Positions 8,093-18,900 of a stretch of 64,000 nucleotides of DNA are shown piece after piece (positions within the stretch are counted from its first letter, which is position 1; each line of letters opens with the position of its first letter). Location of the stretch: NCBI RefSeq assembly GCF_035978755.1, contig NZ_CP108414.1, forward strand, positions 6,634,001 through 6,698,000, written 5' to 3'. Position numbers and translations under genes: made by a program. Under the pieces are notes generated by a model, which saw only the letters and a list, made by a program, of their open reading frames with translations, did no database searches and was not told the DNA's origin. This stretch comes from Streptomyces sp. NBC_01298 (GTDB lineage: Bacteria > Actinomycetota > Actinomycetes > Streptomycetales > Streptomycetaceae).

Positions 8093-9115
8093 TTTCGGTG
8101 GGAGGGATGCCTCCGTGGTGGCGATGTGGGGGAGGGCGTACGGGTGGTGGGTGGTCAGCCAGGTGATCAGGCGTTCGCGGACCGCGCAGCGGACGGTCCA
8201 GACGGCGTCGCCGTCCTTCGCCGTGACCACCGCGCGGACCTGGATGGTGTGCGGGGTGGTGTCGGTGACGGCCAGGGAGCCGGTGCGGCCGTCCCATTCC
8301 GGGATGGTCTTGAGGATCCGCTGGAGTTCCTCGCGCATCAGGTCCACCGGGGCGCTGTGGTCCAGGTGCCAGAAGACGGTGCCCGTCATCTGCGCGCCAC
8401 CGCGCGACCAGTTCTCGTAGGGCTTGCTCGTGAAGTACGACACCGGCATCGTGATCCGGCGCTCGTCCCAGGTGCGGACCGTGAGGAAGGTGAGGGTGAT
8501 CTCCTCGACCGTGCCCCACTCCTTGTCCACCACCACCGTGTCCCCGATCCGGACGGTGTCGCCGAAGGCGATCTGGAGGCCGGCGAAGAGGTTGCCGAGG
8601 GCGGCCTGCGCCGCGATGCCCGCCACGATGCCGAGCACGCCCGCCGAGGCCAGCATCGAGGTGCCGACCGTCCGCATCTCGGGGAACGTCAGGAGCATCG
8701 CGCCGAGGGCCACCACGATCACCACCGCCGTGACCACCCGCTGGATGAGGGTGACCTGCGTGCGGACCCGGCGCACCCGGGCCTGGTCGGAGGCGTCGGC
8801 GGCGTAGCGGGCGTACGTGGAGTCCACGATCGCCGTCGTGATGCGGATCAGCAGCCACGCGGCCGCCGCGATCAGGACCAGGGTCAGCACGTGCCCGGGG
8901 CCGTCCGCGCGCCGGCGCACGGCCTGGAGCAGGGACGCGGCCAGGACCACCAGGAACGGCGGGCGGCAGCGGCGCAGCAGCCCCCACAGCGGGGTCTCGC
9001 TGTGCCGGGCGTCGGCGCGGCGCAGCAGCAGGTCCAGCAGCCAGCCCGCGAGCAGGGTGATGGCCAGGGTGCCAGCGACGGCCGCGATCGGGCGCAGGAA
9101 GGAGTCCGTGTCCAT
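8072..9115 (-). CDS. MscS-family mechanosensitive ion channel
   Basis: 347 aa from ATG 9115; a TTG three codons upstream is less likely. Several TM helices are followed by the pore-lining TM3 and the beta-domain core. The Gly/Ala-rich ASAGVLGIVAGIAAQAALGN and LFAGLQIAFGDTVRIGDTV are the defining MscS sequence, with WGTVEEITLTFLTVRTWDE after it. Expected role: release of solutes on hypo-osmotic shock. The last codons and the stop fall in dispersed repeat B2, so the C-terminal tail was probably set by repeat sequence. Confidence 0.92.
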   Translation of the reverse strand: MDTDSFLRPIAAVAGTLAITLLAGWLLDLLLRRADARHSETPLWGLLRRCRPPFLVVLAASLLQAVRRRADGPGHVLTLVLIAAAAWLLIRITTAIVDSTYARYAADASDQARVRRVRTQVTLIQRVVTAVVIVVALGAMLLTFPEMRTVGTSMLASAGVLGIVAGIAAQAALGNLFAGLQIAFGDTVRIGDTVVVDKEWGTVEEITLTFLTVRTWDERRITMPVSYFTSKPYENWSRGGAQMTGTVFWHLDHSAPVDLMREELQRILKTIPEWDGRTGSLAVTDTTPHTIQVRAVVTAKDGDAVWTVRCAVRERLITWLTTHHPYALPHIATTEASLPPKSSPSGV

Positions 9116-9153
9116 GCAGGCCAACGTAACCGGAGGGGGTCGCTGGAAACTGG

Positions 9154-9159
9154 CACGAT
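9154..9159 (+). promoter_or_regulatory. Putative -10 (CACGAT) of a leaderless gene
   Basis: The hexamer ends 6 nt before ATG 9166 and there is no Shine-Dalgarno sequence. This spacing would put the transcription start at or next to the start codon. Confidence 0.4.
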
Positions 9160-9165
9160 GGGGGC

Positions 9166-9735
9166 ATGAACATCATGCTTTTCCATTCGACGTACGGGCT
9201 GCGGCCCGCCGTGCGGGAGGCGGCCGACCGGCTGCGCGCGGCCGGGCACCAGGTCCAGGTGCCGGACCTCTTCGAGGGACGCACCTTCGAGACCGTCGAG
9301 GAGGGCATGGCCCACCGGGACGCGATCGGCCGTGACGAGCTGCTGAAGCGGGCGGTCCTGGCCTCGGCCCCCTATTCCGACCAGGGCCTGGTCTACGCGG
9401 GCTTCTCCTTCGGCGGCTCGGTCGCCCAGCACCTGGCGCTCGCCGACGAGAAGGCGCGCGGGCTGCTGCTCCTGCACGGGACGGCCGACCTGGAGGAGAA
9501 CGCGTACGTCGACGAGCTGCCGGTGCAGCTGCACATCGCCGACCCGGACCCCTTCGAGCCGCACGACTGGCTGACGGCCTGGTACCTGCGGATGCGCAAG
9601 GCCGGAGCCGACGTGGAGGTCCACGGCTATCCGGGGGCCGGGCACCTGTTCACCGACCCGGGGCTGGACGACTACGACGCCGAGGCCGCGGAGCAGGCCT
9701 GGGCGGTCGCCCTCGCCTTCCTCGACGGTATTTAG
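9166..9735 (+). CDS. Dienelactone-hydrolase-family alpha/beta hydrolase
   Basis: 189 aa, slightly shorter than classical dienelactone hydrolase. The nucleophile elbow is GFSFGGS, so the usual Cys (G-x-C-x-G) is Ser. A candidate Asp lies in HIADPDPF and the His in YPGAGHLFTD. The core RAAGHQVQVPDLFEGRTF is typical of the family. It is probably a soluble esterase/lipase-like hydrolase; the substrate is unknown. It is monocistronic, with a promoter-like CACGAT just before the ATG and a strong terminator after it. Confidence 0.85.
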   Translation: MNIMLFHSTYGLRPAVREAADRLRAAGHQVQVPDLFEGRTFETVEEGMAHRDAIGRDELLKRAVLASAPYSDQGLVYAGFSFGGSVAQHLALADEKARGLLLLHGTADLEENAYVDELPVQLHIADPDPFEPHDWLTAWYLRMRKAGADVEVHGYPGAGHLFTDPGLDDYDAEAAEQAWAVALAFLDGI

Positions 9736-9770
9736 AGGGCATCCGGACGGTGTTCAGGCGCGGACGCGCG

Positions 9771-9798
9771 GAAGGGGCCCCGCTCGCGGGGCCCCTTC
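9771..9798. terminator. Bidirectional hairpin terminator
   Basis: Perfect 12-bp stem GAAGGGGCCCCG / CGGGGCCCCTTC with a 4-nt loop, then TT. It separates the convergent hydrolase and metalloprotease genes and can serve both. Confidence 0.85.
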
Positions 9799-9826
9799 TT
9801 CACGCGTGTGTCGCAACGCCGGTGCG

Positions 9827-10813
9827 TCAGGCGCGGTACGCCGTCCACATGCTCTTCATGCGGGTCACCTGGCCCGCGGTGAACTGGTACATGCAGGAGT
9901 CGTACGTGTAGTCCATGAAGTTGTGGATCGGGTCGACGCCCGCCTTGCTGGCGCAGGTGTCCCGTCCCGTCGGGCACTCGAAGGCCGCGCTCTTCTCGGC
10001 CGGGGTGTCCGAGACGGAGTCGCCCGCGCCGTTACAGCCGCCCTGGAAGGTGTGGTAGAGCCCCATCCAGTGGCCGACCTCGTGGGTCGCGGTGTCGCCC
10101 TCGTTGTAGTTGGCGGCGGAGCCGCCCGGCAGCGAGGTGTCCAGGACGACCACGCCGTCCATCGACGGCTGCGAGGCGTAGGAGCTGGGGAAGGTGGCCC
10201 AGCCCAGCAGCCCGCCGGAGAGGTTGGCGGTGTAGAAGTTGAGGGCGTTCTTGCCGCCCTTGCGCAGGGTGCTCTTCATGGTCTTCTCGGCCGTGGAGCC
10301 GGAAGCCAGGTTGTACCAGCTCGCGTTGTCCGTGTAGTCGGTGCCCGCCAGGGTGAACTGGTAGGTGGTGTCGACGTTTCCGGTGCCCTGGCCGGCGTAG
10401 GCCGCGTTCAGGACCGCCAGCTGCTTGCTGATGTCGGTGGCCGTCAGCTTTCCGGTGGTGCCGGAGTGGATGACGTGGAAGTACACCGGGATGCTCGTGG
10501 CGGCCTCGGCGGCGCGCAGGCTGCGGGGCTGCTTCGAGATCTTGTCCAGCTTCGCCTTGAGCTCGGCGTCCATCGCCTTGGACTGGGCCTCGGTGACCTC
10601 GTTCGGCTCGGCCGCGTGCTGGTCCTTCGGGCGCGCCACACGGGCGTTGGCCGCGGCGCCGGAGGCGTCCTCGGCGCACACCTCCGCGCCGGTCTTGGCG
10701 GCCGCGACCGTGGTGGGGGCGGCGAGCGGGGTGAAGGCCAGGGTGCCGGTGAGTACGGCGGCACCCATGAGGCGGCGGCGAAGAAGGGGGGATATGCGGG
10801 CAAGAGCGCGCAC
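9827..10813 (-). CDS. Secreted zinc metalloprotease, pappalysin-like (M43)
   Basis: 328 aa. A basic N-terminus (RRRLMGAAV) and hydrophobic core ending near TVAAA form a signal peptide of about 38 residues. The zinc site is [11 protein letters not shown] (HExxHxxGxxH) near residue 240, with a metzincin Met-turn NFMDY near 298. Several Cys in the catalytic half ([24 protein letters not shown]) fit the disulfides of M43 enzymes. A pro-region of ~65 charged residues precedes the catalytic domain. It should act outside the cell on proteins. It is transcribed alone and ends at the shared hairpin. Confidence 0.92.
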   Translation of the reverse strand: MRALARISPLLRRRLMGAAVLTGTLAFTPLAAPTTVAAAKTGAEVCAEDASGAAANARVARPKDQHAAEPNEVTEAQSKAMDAELKAKLDKISKQPRSLRAAEAATSIPVYFHVIHSGTTGKLTATDISKQLAVLNAAYAGQGTGNVDTTYQFTLAGTDYTDNASWYNLASGSTAEKTMKSTLRKGGKNALNFYTANLSGGLLGWATFPSSYASQPSMDGVVVLDTSLPGGSAANYNEGDTATHEVGHWMGLYHTFQGGCNGAGDSVSDTPAEKSAAFECPTGRDTCASKAGVDPIHNFMDYTYDSCMYQFTAGQVTRMKSMWTAYRA

Positions 10814-10936
10814 GTGTGCTCCTCGCGAGTGGGGGGTTGAGCGGGAGGGATCTCCTCAGCTGGCGGGAATCTTACGTGCGCATGTCATAAACAGGTCAAG
10901 TGGTCTACGTAAAAGATTTGTTGCTTCTGATGACGA

Positions 10937-10967
10937 AGGGGCACCTGGTCTACGCCAAGTGCCCCTC
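10937..10967 (-). terminator. Hairpin terminator after phoD-like gene
   Basis: AGGGGCAC / GTGCCCCT stem, extended past one mismatch by TGG/CCA, with a 6-nt loop. It lies 24 bp beyond the stop of the minus-strand phosphatase gene. Confidence 0.7.
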
Positions 10968-10990
10968 CGAACCGGAAATCCGGCCGAATG

Positions 10991-12676
10991 TCAGCGCACC
11001 GGCCGGTCCGCCCGCTCGACCTTCTGGGTCCCGTTCAGCGTGCGGTACGAGCGCGCCCAGGCGGCCGTGGCGTCCTGGCGGCGCTTGTCCGAAACCACGT
11101 AGTAGTCCATCTGCGAGCGCTCGGCCGTCACGTCCAGCACGCCGTAGCCGTGGGCGTCCATGTCCAGCCACTTCACGTGCCGGTTGGCCGCCTTGATCGC
11201 CGTCTCGGCCACCAGCGAGACCGTGTCCGCCGGCACGTGCAGCAGGTCGTCGATGTTGTCGGAGGTCACCGACGTCACCACGAACTCCACGCCCGCCGAC
11301 CGCGACCACGGGTAGGTGGCCGCCGTCACCGGGACGTCGTTCGCCCAGGCCATGTGGATGTCGCCGGTCAGGAAGACGGTGTTGCGGACGGAACGGTCCG
11401 TCAGGTGCCCGAGCAGCTCACGGCGGTCGTCCGTGTACCCGTCCCACTGGTCCACGTTGACCGCGAGGCCGCCCGCGGGCAGTCCGAGCAGCTCGGCGAG
11501 GGGTCCCAGCAGGTGCGCGGGCAGCGAGCCGAAGGCCACCGGCGAGATCATCACCGAGGTGCCCACCAGCTTCCAGGTGGCCTGCGAGCCGGCGAGCCCG
11601 GCCTTCAGCCAGTCCAGCTGCGCGCGCCCGGTGATGCTGCGCTCCGGGTCGTCCACGGCGCCGCTGCCGATGCCGGCCTGCTGCGAGCGGAAGGTGCGCA
11701 GGTCCAGCAGGTGCAGGTCGGCGAGGGTGCCGAAGCGCAGCCTGCGGTAGACGGTGCCCTCGGTGGAGGTGCGCACCGGCATCCACTCGAAGTACGCCTG
11801 GCGGGCGGCGGCCGCGCGGGCCGCGAAGGAGCCCTCGGTGGCGGGGTCGTGGTTCTCGGCGCCGCCGGACCAGGTGTCGTTGGCGATCTCGTGGTCGTCC
11901 CAGATCGCGATGACCGGGTGTGCCTGGTGCAGGGCCTGGAGGTCGGGGTCGGTCTTGTACTTCCCGTGCCGGGTGCGGTAGTCGGCCAGGGTGAGGATCT
12001 CGTGCAGCGGCTCGTGCTGTCGTACGACGTACTTCGCCTCCGGGTAGCCGCCGCTCTTGTACTCGTAGATGTAGTCGCCCAGGTGCAGGACGGCGTCCAG
12101 ATCGGCCCGCGCGGCCAGGTGGCGGTACGCGGAGAAGTAGCCGGACTCCCAGTTGGCGCAGGAGACCACGCCGAAGCGGACCCCGGCGGGCGCGGTGGCG
12201 GCGGCGGGGGCGGTACGGGTGCGCCCGGCCGGGGAGACGGCGCCGCCGGCGGTGAACCGGTACCAGTACGCCGTCTGCGGCCGCAGGCCCCGTACGTCGG
12301 CCTTGACGGTGTGGTCGGAGGCGGCGCTCGCGGTGACGGTGCCGCTCGCGACGACCAGGGAGAAGGCCTTGTCCTCGGCGATCTCCCAGCCCACCGCGAC
12401 GGCCGGGCCCGCGCCGGAGCCCGGTACGGCCGCGGCGGTCGGGGTGACGCGGGTCCACAGCAGGACCCCGTCGGGGAGCGGGTCGCCCGAGGCGACGCCG
12501 TGCAGGAAGGAGGGGGCGTCCTCGGTGGCGCCGGTGGCTGCGTGGGCGGCTTCGGCGCCCAGCGCGGCGATCGGGACGAGTGCCGCCGTGGCCGCCGCGG
12601 CCAGGACGACCGTACGGCGGCGGGGAGTCGGCACGGTCGCCGATTCCGGGGCGGAGGGGGAGAGTTGACTGGTCAC
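10991..12676 (-). CDS. phoD: PhoD-family alkaline phosphatase, Tat-exported
   Basis: 561 aa from GTG 12676. The N-terminus carries a twin-arginine signal ([13 protein letters not shown], then AHA). An Ig-like PhoD N-domain (~55-150) includes [19 protein letters not shown]. The catalytic domain holds the metal-site motifs [12 protein letters not shown] (Cys ligand), [21 protein letters not shown] and [10 protein letters not shown], matching Fe/Ca-dependent PhoD enzymes. It hydrolyses phosphodiesters and monoesters outside the cell, usually under phosphate limitation. I did not find a clear PHO box in the short upstream region. Confidence 0.93.
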   Translation of the reverse strand: MTSQLSPSAPESATVPTPRRRTVVLAAAATAALVPIAALGAEAAHAATGATEDAPSFLHGVASGDPLPDGVLLWTRVTPTAAAVPGSGAGPAVAVGWEIAEDKAFSLVVASGTVTASAASDHTVKADVRGLRPQTAYWYRFTAGGAVSPAGRTRTAPAAATAPAGVRFGVVSCANWESGYFSAYRHLAARADLDAVLHLGDYIYEYKSGGYPEAKYVVRQHEPLHEILTLADYRTRHGKYKTDPDLQALHQAHPVIAIWDDHEIANDTWSGGAENHDPATEGSFAARAAAARQAYFEWMPVRTSTEGTVYRRLRFGTLADLHLLDLRTFRSQQAGIGSGAVDDPERSITGRAQLDWLKAGLAGSQATWKLVGTSVMISPVAFGSLPAHLLGPLAELLGLPAGGLAVNVDQWDGYTDDRRELLGHLTDRSVRNTVFLTGDIHMAWANDVPVTAATYPWSRSAGVEFVVTSVTSDNIDDLLHVPADTVSLVAETAIKAANRHVKWLDMDAHGYGVLDVTAERSQMDYYVVSDKRRQDATAAWARSYRTLNGTQKVERADRPVR

Positions 12677-12730
12677 GGACGGGCATATTACTGGCGGGTA
12701 TCGGATCGGTGCCAGACCCGTGAAAGCAAC

Positions 12731-12761
12731 GGACGGGCGAACTCTGGGAGTTCGCCCGTCC
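12731..12761 (-). terminator. Hairpin terminator after DsbA-like gene
   Basis: Perfect 14-bp stem GGACGGGCGAACTC / GAGTTCGCCCGTCC with a 3-nt loop. It sits downstream of the minus-strand thioredoxin-fold gene, in the gap before the phosphatase start. Confidence 0.85.
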
Positions 12762-12788
12762 GTCGGGGGTGCCGCGAGGAGGAGGAGG

Positions 12789-13586
12789 TCAGCCGGCGAT
12801 GGCCTTGTCGATCGCCGTCGTGAACGCCTCGGGCGACTGCGGCAGCGGGTCGATCTTCTTGCCGTCCATCTTGAGCGTCGGCGTGCCCGTCACCCCGCTC
12901 TTGTCGAAGGTCTTGGACATCTCCAGCGCCCACCGGTCGTAGGTGCCGTCCTCGACCGCCTTCTTGAACTCGGCGTTCCCCTTGAGCGCCGGGACCTGAT
13001 CGGCGACCGAGAGCAGGTAGTCGTCCTTGGCGAACTTGTCGTCCTTCTCCTCCGGGTGGTTCGCCGCGGAGTAGAGGGCCGTCTTGTACTCCAGGAACGC
13101 CTCGGGGCTCACGTTGAGGGCCGCGCCCAGGGCGCTCAGGGCGTTCTTCGAACCGGTGCCGGGGAAGCCCTTGTCCAGGAAGGTGGCGCCGATGAACTGG
13201 ATCTTGTACTTGCCGGCGTCGACGTCCTTCTTGACCTGCGGGCCGACCGCCTGCTCGAAGCTCGCGCAGACCGGGCAGCGCGCGTCCTCGTACAGCTCCA
13301 GGGTCTTCTTGGCGTCGGCCTTGCCGATGACCACCGTGGTGTTGTTCTCGCCCGAGGTGTTCTTCGGCGCGACCAGGGGCGCGTCGGCGGCCTTCTCCCA
13401 GGCGCTCGGCTTGCTCGACTGGACGACGGCGTAGCCGACGCCGCCGGCCAGGGCGAGGGCGGCCACGACGCCGCCGGCCACGAACACCTGCCGGCGGATC
13501 TTGGCCTTCTTGGCCTGCTGCTCGCGCTCGACGCGCAGCTTCTCGCGGGCCGCCGCCTTGTTCGCCTGGCTGTTGCGTGCGCTCAT
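12789..13586 (-). CDS. Membrane-anchored DsbA-like thiol oxidoreductase
   Basis: 265 aa. I chose ATG 13586 over the adjacent ATG 13589 because the GGAG upstream is better spaced from it. A charged cytosolic head ([18 protein letters not shown]) is followed by one TM (~35-58), then an extracytoplasmic thioredoxin-fold domain with active site RCPVCASF and the cis-Pro segment [12 protein letters not shown]. The layout matches actinobacterial DsbA-like proteins that oxidise exported proteins. Its membrane-protein neighbour 64 bp away may be co-transcribed. A second protein of the same design lies at 42005. Confidence 0.9.
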   Translation of the reverse strand: MSARNSQANKAAAREKLRVEREQQAKKAKIRRQVFVAGGVVAALALAGGVGYAVVQSSKPSAWEKAADAPLVAPKNTSGENNTTVVIGKADAKKTLELYEDARCPVCASFEQAVGPQVKKDVDAGKYKIQFIGATFLDKGFPGTGSKNALSALGAALNVSPEAFLEYKTALYSAANHPEEKDDKFAKDDYLLSVADQVPALKGNAEFKKAVEDGTYDRWALEMSKTFDKSGVTGTPTLKMDGKKIDPLPQSPEAFTTAIDKAIAG

Positions 13587-13650
13587 CATGATCTCCGTGG
13601 GGTGTGGCTCCGCGGTGGAGCCGGCTGGAAGGGGGGACTGTCCTCGTACG

Positions 13651-14340
13651 TCAGGCGCGGGCGAAGGCGCCGTGTGCGCGAGGAGGTCCCCGCCGTCCCA
13701 CGGAGTGCGCGGGGAAGCGGGTACGGGCCACCGTGCTCCGCAGCGCCGCCGGAGGCGAGAGCCGTAGCGGAGCCAGGGCCCGCGCGGCGCGGGCCGAGGC
13801 CATCCGCAGCGGGCGGAAGGCGCAGGCGGACGCCGCGCGCAGCAGCCGGCCGAGCGCCCGCTCCCCGCGGTGCAGCCACAGCGAGGCGAGCAGTCCGACC
13901 GATACGTGCGCGCCCAGCAGCAGCCAGGGCGTCCACGGTCCGGGTGCGGGCAGCAGCGCGGCCGGGCCGGCGGGCCCGCCGACCTCGGCCAGCGCACCGC
14001 CCACCGGGCTGCCGCCACAGAAGTCGGCGAGCCCCATGGCGCGCAGCGGACCCGAGACGGGGCCGCCCGCGGGGCCGTAGCAGAGGTGCTGGCCGGAGGT
14101 CAGGACGGTGTCGGCGGCCAGTTCCAGGGGAACGAGCAGCCCGGCGATGTGGCCGAGGCCCCGCTCGCGTCCGGCCAGGGCGAAGGCGATCGCGAACACC
14201 GCGGCGAAGGCCCCTCCCACCAGGGCGGGAGGCAGCGGCGCCCGGGACATCAGGACGTGCGAGCCGGTCGAGAGCAGCACGACGACCGCGCTGAACAGCG
14301 CGGCCCGCAGCCCTCGGAGACCCACCCCGGATATGTCCAT
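13651..14340 (-). CDS. Integral membrane protein of unknown function
   Basis: 229 aa from ATG 14340. About five hydrophobic helices are visible in residues 10-150 (LFSAVVVLLSTGSHVLMS, VGGAFAAVFAIAFALAG, LLLGAHVSVGLLASLWLH). A conserved-looking loop has two Cys (HLCYGPAGGP and ADFCGG). The tail is Arg/Ala-rich. I do not recognise the family. It is encoded just upstream of the DsbA-like gene on the same strand and may be co-transcribed with it. Confidence 0.72.
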   Translation of the reverse strand: MDISGVGLRGLRAALFSAVVVLLSTGSHVLMSRAPLPPALVGGAFAAVFAIAFALAGRERGLGHIAGLLVPLELAADTVLTSGQHLCYGPAGGPVSGPLRAMGLADFCGGSPVGGALAEVGGPAGPAALLPAPGPWTPWLLLGAHVSVGLLASLWLHRGERALGRLLRAASACAFRPLRMASARAARALAPLRLSPPAALRSTVARTRFPAHSVGRRGPPRAHGAFARA

Positions 14341-14390
14341 CGTCGCGAGTGTGCCACGCGTCCCTGTGTGAGCGGGCCCTCGGTCCCTGT

Positions 14391-15716
14391 CTAGGGGAGG
14401 ATCCGGCCGTTGCGGAAGAGGTCCACGAAGATCTGGTGGTCGGCGCGGGCCCGGGCGCCGTAGGCGTGGGCGAAGTCCACCAGCAGGTCCGCGAAGCCCT
14501 CCTCGTCGGCGGCGATGGCCGCGTCGATGGCCCGCTCGGTGGAGAACGGGACCAGGGTCTGGCCGCTCTCCTGCGCGTCCGCCGCTCCGTGCATGGTCGC
14601 CGTGGCCCGGCCGAGGTCCGCGACCACGGCCGCGATCTCCTCCGGGTCGTCCAGGTCCGACCAGTCCAGGTCCACCGCGTACGGGGAGACCTCCGCGACG
14701 AGCTGCCCGGCCCCGTCCAGCTCCGTCCAGCCGAGCCACGGGTCGGCGTGCGCCTGCAGGGCCCGCTGGGAGATCACGGTGCGGTGCCCCTCGTGCCGGA
14801 AGTACTCCCGCACCGCCCGGTCCGTGATGTGCCGGGAGACGGCCGGGGTCTGCGCCTGCTTGAGGTAGATCACGACGTCGTTCTCCAGGGCGTCGCTGTG
14901 CCCCTCCAGCAGGATGTTGTACGAGGGCAGGCCCGCCGAGCCGATCCCGACGCCCCGGCGGCCCACCACGTCCTTGACCCGGTAGGAGTCCGGGCGGACC
15001 AGGGATTCGTCGGGAAGGGTCTCCAGGTACCCGTCGAAGGCGGCGAGCACCTTGTACCGGGTGGCCGCGTCCAGCTCGATGGTCCCGGGGCCGGGGGAGA
15101 AGCGGCGCTCGAAGTCACGGATCTCGGTCATCGAGTCGAGGAGCGAGAAACGGGTGCGGCGGCGGGCCGCGCGCAGCGCCTCCAGCAGCGGGCCGTCGGC
15201 GGTGTCCAGGGTGAAGGCGGGAACCTCTTCGTTCTTGGCCCCGGTCGCCAGTGCGTGGATGCGCTCCCGGTAGGCGGCCGCGTAGATCCGTACCAGCTCG
15301 CTGATCTGGTCGTCGCTGAGCGCCTTGGTGTAGCCGAGCAGGGCGACGGAGGCGGAGAACCGCTTCAGGTCCCAGGTGAAGGGGCCGACGTACGCCTCGT
15401 CGAAGTCGTTGACGTTGAAGACCAGCCGGCCCTGGGCGTTCATGTAGGTGCCGAAGTTCTCGGCGTGCAGATCGCCGTGGATCCACACCCGGCCGGTGCG
15501 CTCGTCGAGGTACGGGCCGCCGTGCCGCTCGCGCTCCAGGTCGGCGTAGAAGAGGCAGGCGGTGCCCCGGTAGAAGGCGAAGGCCGAGGCCGCCATCTTG
15601 CGGAACTTGACCCGGAAGGCCGCGGGGTCGGCGGTGATCAGCTCGCCGAAGGCGATGTCGAACACGTCGAGTATCTGCTCGGCGCGCTGCTCGTCGGTCG
15701 TCTCGGGAACCGCCAT
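14391..15716 (-). CDS. DUF2252 protein (kinase-like fold)
   Basis: 441 aa. The start is ATG 15716, set by a clear GGAGG eight bases upstream; the frame stays open further but has no ribosome site there. HGDLHAENFGTYMN (near residue 105) and VFNVNDFDEAYVGPF resemble the catalytic loop and metal-binding segments of aminoglycoside-phosphotransferase-like kinases, as is typical of DUF2252. RRGVGIGSAGLPSYNILLEG is another family block. The substrate is unknown. It is divergent from dnaE. Confidence 0.85.
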   Translation of the reverse strand: MAVPETTDEQRAEQILDVFDIAFGELITADPAAFRVKFRKMAASAFAFYRGTACLFYADLERERHGGPYLDERTGRVWIHGDLHAENFGTYMNAQGRLVFNVNDFDEAYVGPFTWDLKRFSASVALLGYTKALSDDQISELVRIYAAAYRERIHALATGAKNEEVPAFTLDTADGPLLEALRAARRRTRFSLLDSMTEIRDFERRFSPGPGTIELDAATRYKVLAAFDGYLETLPDESLVRPDSYRVKDVVGRRGVGIGSAGLPSYNILLEGHSDALENDVVIYLKQAQTPAVSRHITDRAVREYFRHEGHRTVISQRALQAHADPWLGWTELDGAGQLVAEVSPYAVDLDWSDLDDPEEIAAVVADLGRATATMHGAADAQESGQTLVPFSTERAIDAAIAADEEGFADLLVDFAHAYGARARADHQIFVDLFRNGRILP

Positions 15717-15929
15717 GGCGGGTGCCTCCAGGTGGTGCGGGGTGGATCGCATTTCGGACACTGCCGTTGGGTCGTGCAACGCATGACCGTACCCGTCAGT
15801 GCCAGTCTTCTGTCACTGGGGCCACGTAGGATTCATAGCTGCCGCCCCTCTCTCCCCGCCCGCCCGTCACCCGACCGCCGCCCCTCATCGAGGCACTCCG
15901 CGCCACTGTGATCTTCAGGAGCCCCCACC

Positions 15930-18900
15930 GTGACCAAGACGCCGTTCACGCACCTGCACGTCCACACCCAGTACTCCCTGCTGGACGGTGCCGCGCGGCT
16001 GAAGGACATGTTCAACGCGTGCAACGAGATGGGCATGACCCATATCGCCATGTCCGACCACGGCAATCTGCACGGGGCGTATGACTTCTTCCACACGGCG
16101 AAGAAGGCCGGGGTCACGCCGATCATCGGCATCGAGGCGTACGTCGCTCCGGAGTCCCGGCGCAACAAGCGGCGCATCCAGTGGGGCCAGCCCCACCAGA
16201 AGCGCGACGACGTGTCCGGTTCCGGCGGCTACACGCACAAGACGATCTGGGCGGCGAGCTCCACCGGGCTGCACAACCTCTTCCGGCTGTCCTCCGACGC
16301 GTACGCCGAGGGCTGGCTGACGAAGTGGCCTCGCATGGACAAGGAGACCATCTCCCAGTGGTCGGAGGGCCTGATCGCCTCCACCGGCTGCCCGTCCGGC
16401 GAGCTGCAGACCAGGCTGCGCCTCGGCCAGTTCGACGAGGCCCTGAAGGCCGCCTCCGAGTACCAGGACATCTTCGGCAAGGACCGGTACTTCCTGGAGC
16501 TGATGGACCACGGCATCGAGATCGAGCGCCGGGTCCGCGACGGACTGCTGGAGGTGGGCAAGAAGCTCGGCATCCCGCCGCTGGTGACGAACGACTCGCA
16601 CTACACGTACGCGCACGAGTCGGCCGCGCACGACGCCCTGCTCTGCATCCAGACCGGCAAGAACCTCTCGGACCCGGACCGCTTCCGCTTCGACGGCACC
16701 GGCTACTACCTGAAGTCCACGGAGGAGATGTACGCCGTCGATTCCTCGGACGCCTGGCAGGAGGGCTGCCGCAATACCCTCCTGGTGGCCGAGCAGGTCG
16801 ATACCACCGGCATGTTCGAGGCCAAGAACCTCATGCCGAAGTTCGAGATCCCCGAAGACGGCTACACCGAGATCACCTGGTTCAAGGAGGAAGTGCGGCG
16901 CGGCATGGCCCGCCGCTACCCGGGAGGGGTCCCCGAGGACCGGCAGCGGCAGGCCGACTACGAGCTGGACGTCATCATCCAGATGGGGTTCCCGGGCTAC
17001 TTCCTCGTCGTCGCCGACTTCATCATGTGGGCCAAGAACCAGGGCATCGCCGTGGGCCCCGGCCGTGGTTCCGCCGCCGGCTCGATCGTCGCGTACGCCA
17101 TGGGCATCACCGACCTCGACCCGATCACCCACGGCCTGATCTTCGAGCGGTTCCTGAACCCCGAGCGCGTCTCCATGCCCGATGTCGACATCGACTTCGA
17201 CGAGCGCAGGCGCGTCGAAGTGATCCGGTACGTGACCGACAAGTACGGCGACGACAAGGTCGCCATGATCGGCACCTACGGAAAGATCAAGGCGAAGAAC
17301 GCCATCAAGGACTCGGCCCGGGTCCTCGGCTACCCGTACGCCATGGGCGACCGGCTCACCAAGGCCATGCCCGCCGACGTCCTCGGCAAGGGCATCGACC
17401 TGAACGGCATCACCGACCCCTCGCACCCGCGCTACGGCGAGGCGGGCGAGATCCGGGCGATGTACGAGAACGAGCCGGACGTGAAGAAGGTCATCGACAC
17501 CGCCCGCGGCGTGGAGGGCCTGGTCCGCCAGATGGGCGTGCACGCCGCCGGCGTGATCATGTCCAGCGAGCCGATCGTCGACCACGCCCCGGTCTGGGTG
17601 CGGCATACGGACGGCGTGACCATCACGCAGTGGGACTACCCGCAGTGCGAGTCGCTCGGCCTGATCAAGATGGACTTCCTGGGCCTGCGCAACCTCACGA
17701 TCATGGACGACGCCGTCAAGATGGTGAAGGCCAACAAGGGGATCGACCTCGACCTCCTGGGCCTGCCGCTCGACGACCCCAAGACCTTCGAACTGCTCGG
17801 CCGCGGCGACACCCTCGGCGTCTTCCAGTTCGACGGCGGGCCCATGCGCTCCCTGCTGCGCCTGATGAAGCCCGACAACTTCGAGGACATCTCCGCCGTC
17901 TCGGCCCTGTACCGGCCGGGCCCGATGGGCATGAACTCGCACACGAACTACGCCCTGCGCAAGAACAAGCAGCAGGAGATCACCCCGATCCACCCGGAGC
18001 TGGAGGAGCCGCTCAGGGAGATCCTCGGCGTCACCTACGGCCTCATCGTGTACCAGGAGCAGGTCCAGAAGGCCGCCCAGATCATCGCCGGGTACTCGCT
18101 CGGCGAGGCCGACATCCTGCGCCGCGTGATGGGCAAGAAGAAGCCCGACGAACTGGCGAAGAACTTCGTCATCTTCGAGGCGGGCGCCAAGGAGAAGGGC
18201 TTCAGCGACCAGGCGATCAAGGCGCTGTGGGACGTCCTGGTCCCCTTCGCCGGCTACGCCTTCAACAAGGCCCACTCGGCCGCGTACGGCCTGGTCTCCT
18301 ACTGGACCGCCTACCTCAAGGCCAATTTCCCGGCCGAGTACATGGCGGGCCTGCTCACCTCGGTCAAGGACGACAAGGACAAGTCCGCGATCTACCTGAA
18401 CGAGTGCCGCCGGATGGGCATCAAGGTGCTCCCGCCGAACGTGAACGAGTCGGAGCCCAACTTCGCCGCCCAGGGCGACGACGTGATCCTCTTCGGCCTC
18501 ACGGCCGTGCGCAACGTCGGCACCAACGTCGTGGAGTCGATCATCAAGAGCAGGAAGGCGAAGGGGAAGTACTCCTCCTTCCCCGACTTCCTGGACAAGG
18601 TCGAGGCCGTCGTCTGCAACAAGCGCACGGTCGAATCCCTGATCAAGGCCGGCGCCTTCGACGAGATGGGCCACACCCGCAAGGGCCTGGTCGCCCACCA
18701 CGAACCGATGATCGACAACGTGGTCGCCGTCAAGCGCAAGGAGGCCGAGGGGCAGTTCGACCTCTTCGGCGGAATGGGTGACGAGGACGCGAGCGACGAG
18801 CCCGGCTTCGGCCTCGACGTGGAGTTCTCCGACGTCGAGTGGGAGAAGTCCTACCTGCTCGCCCAGGAGCGCGAGATGCTCGGCCTCTACGTCTCCGACC

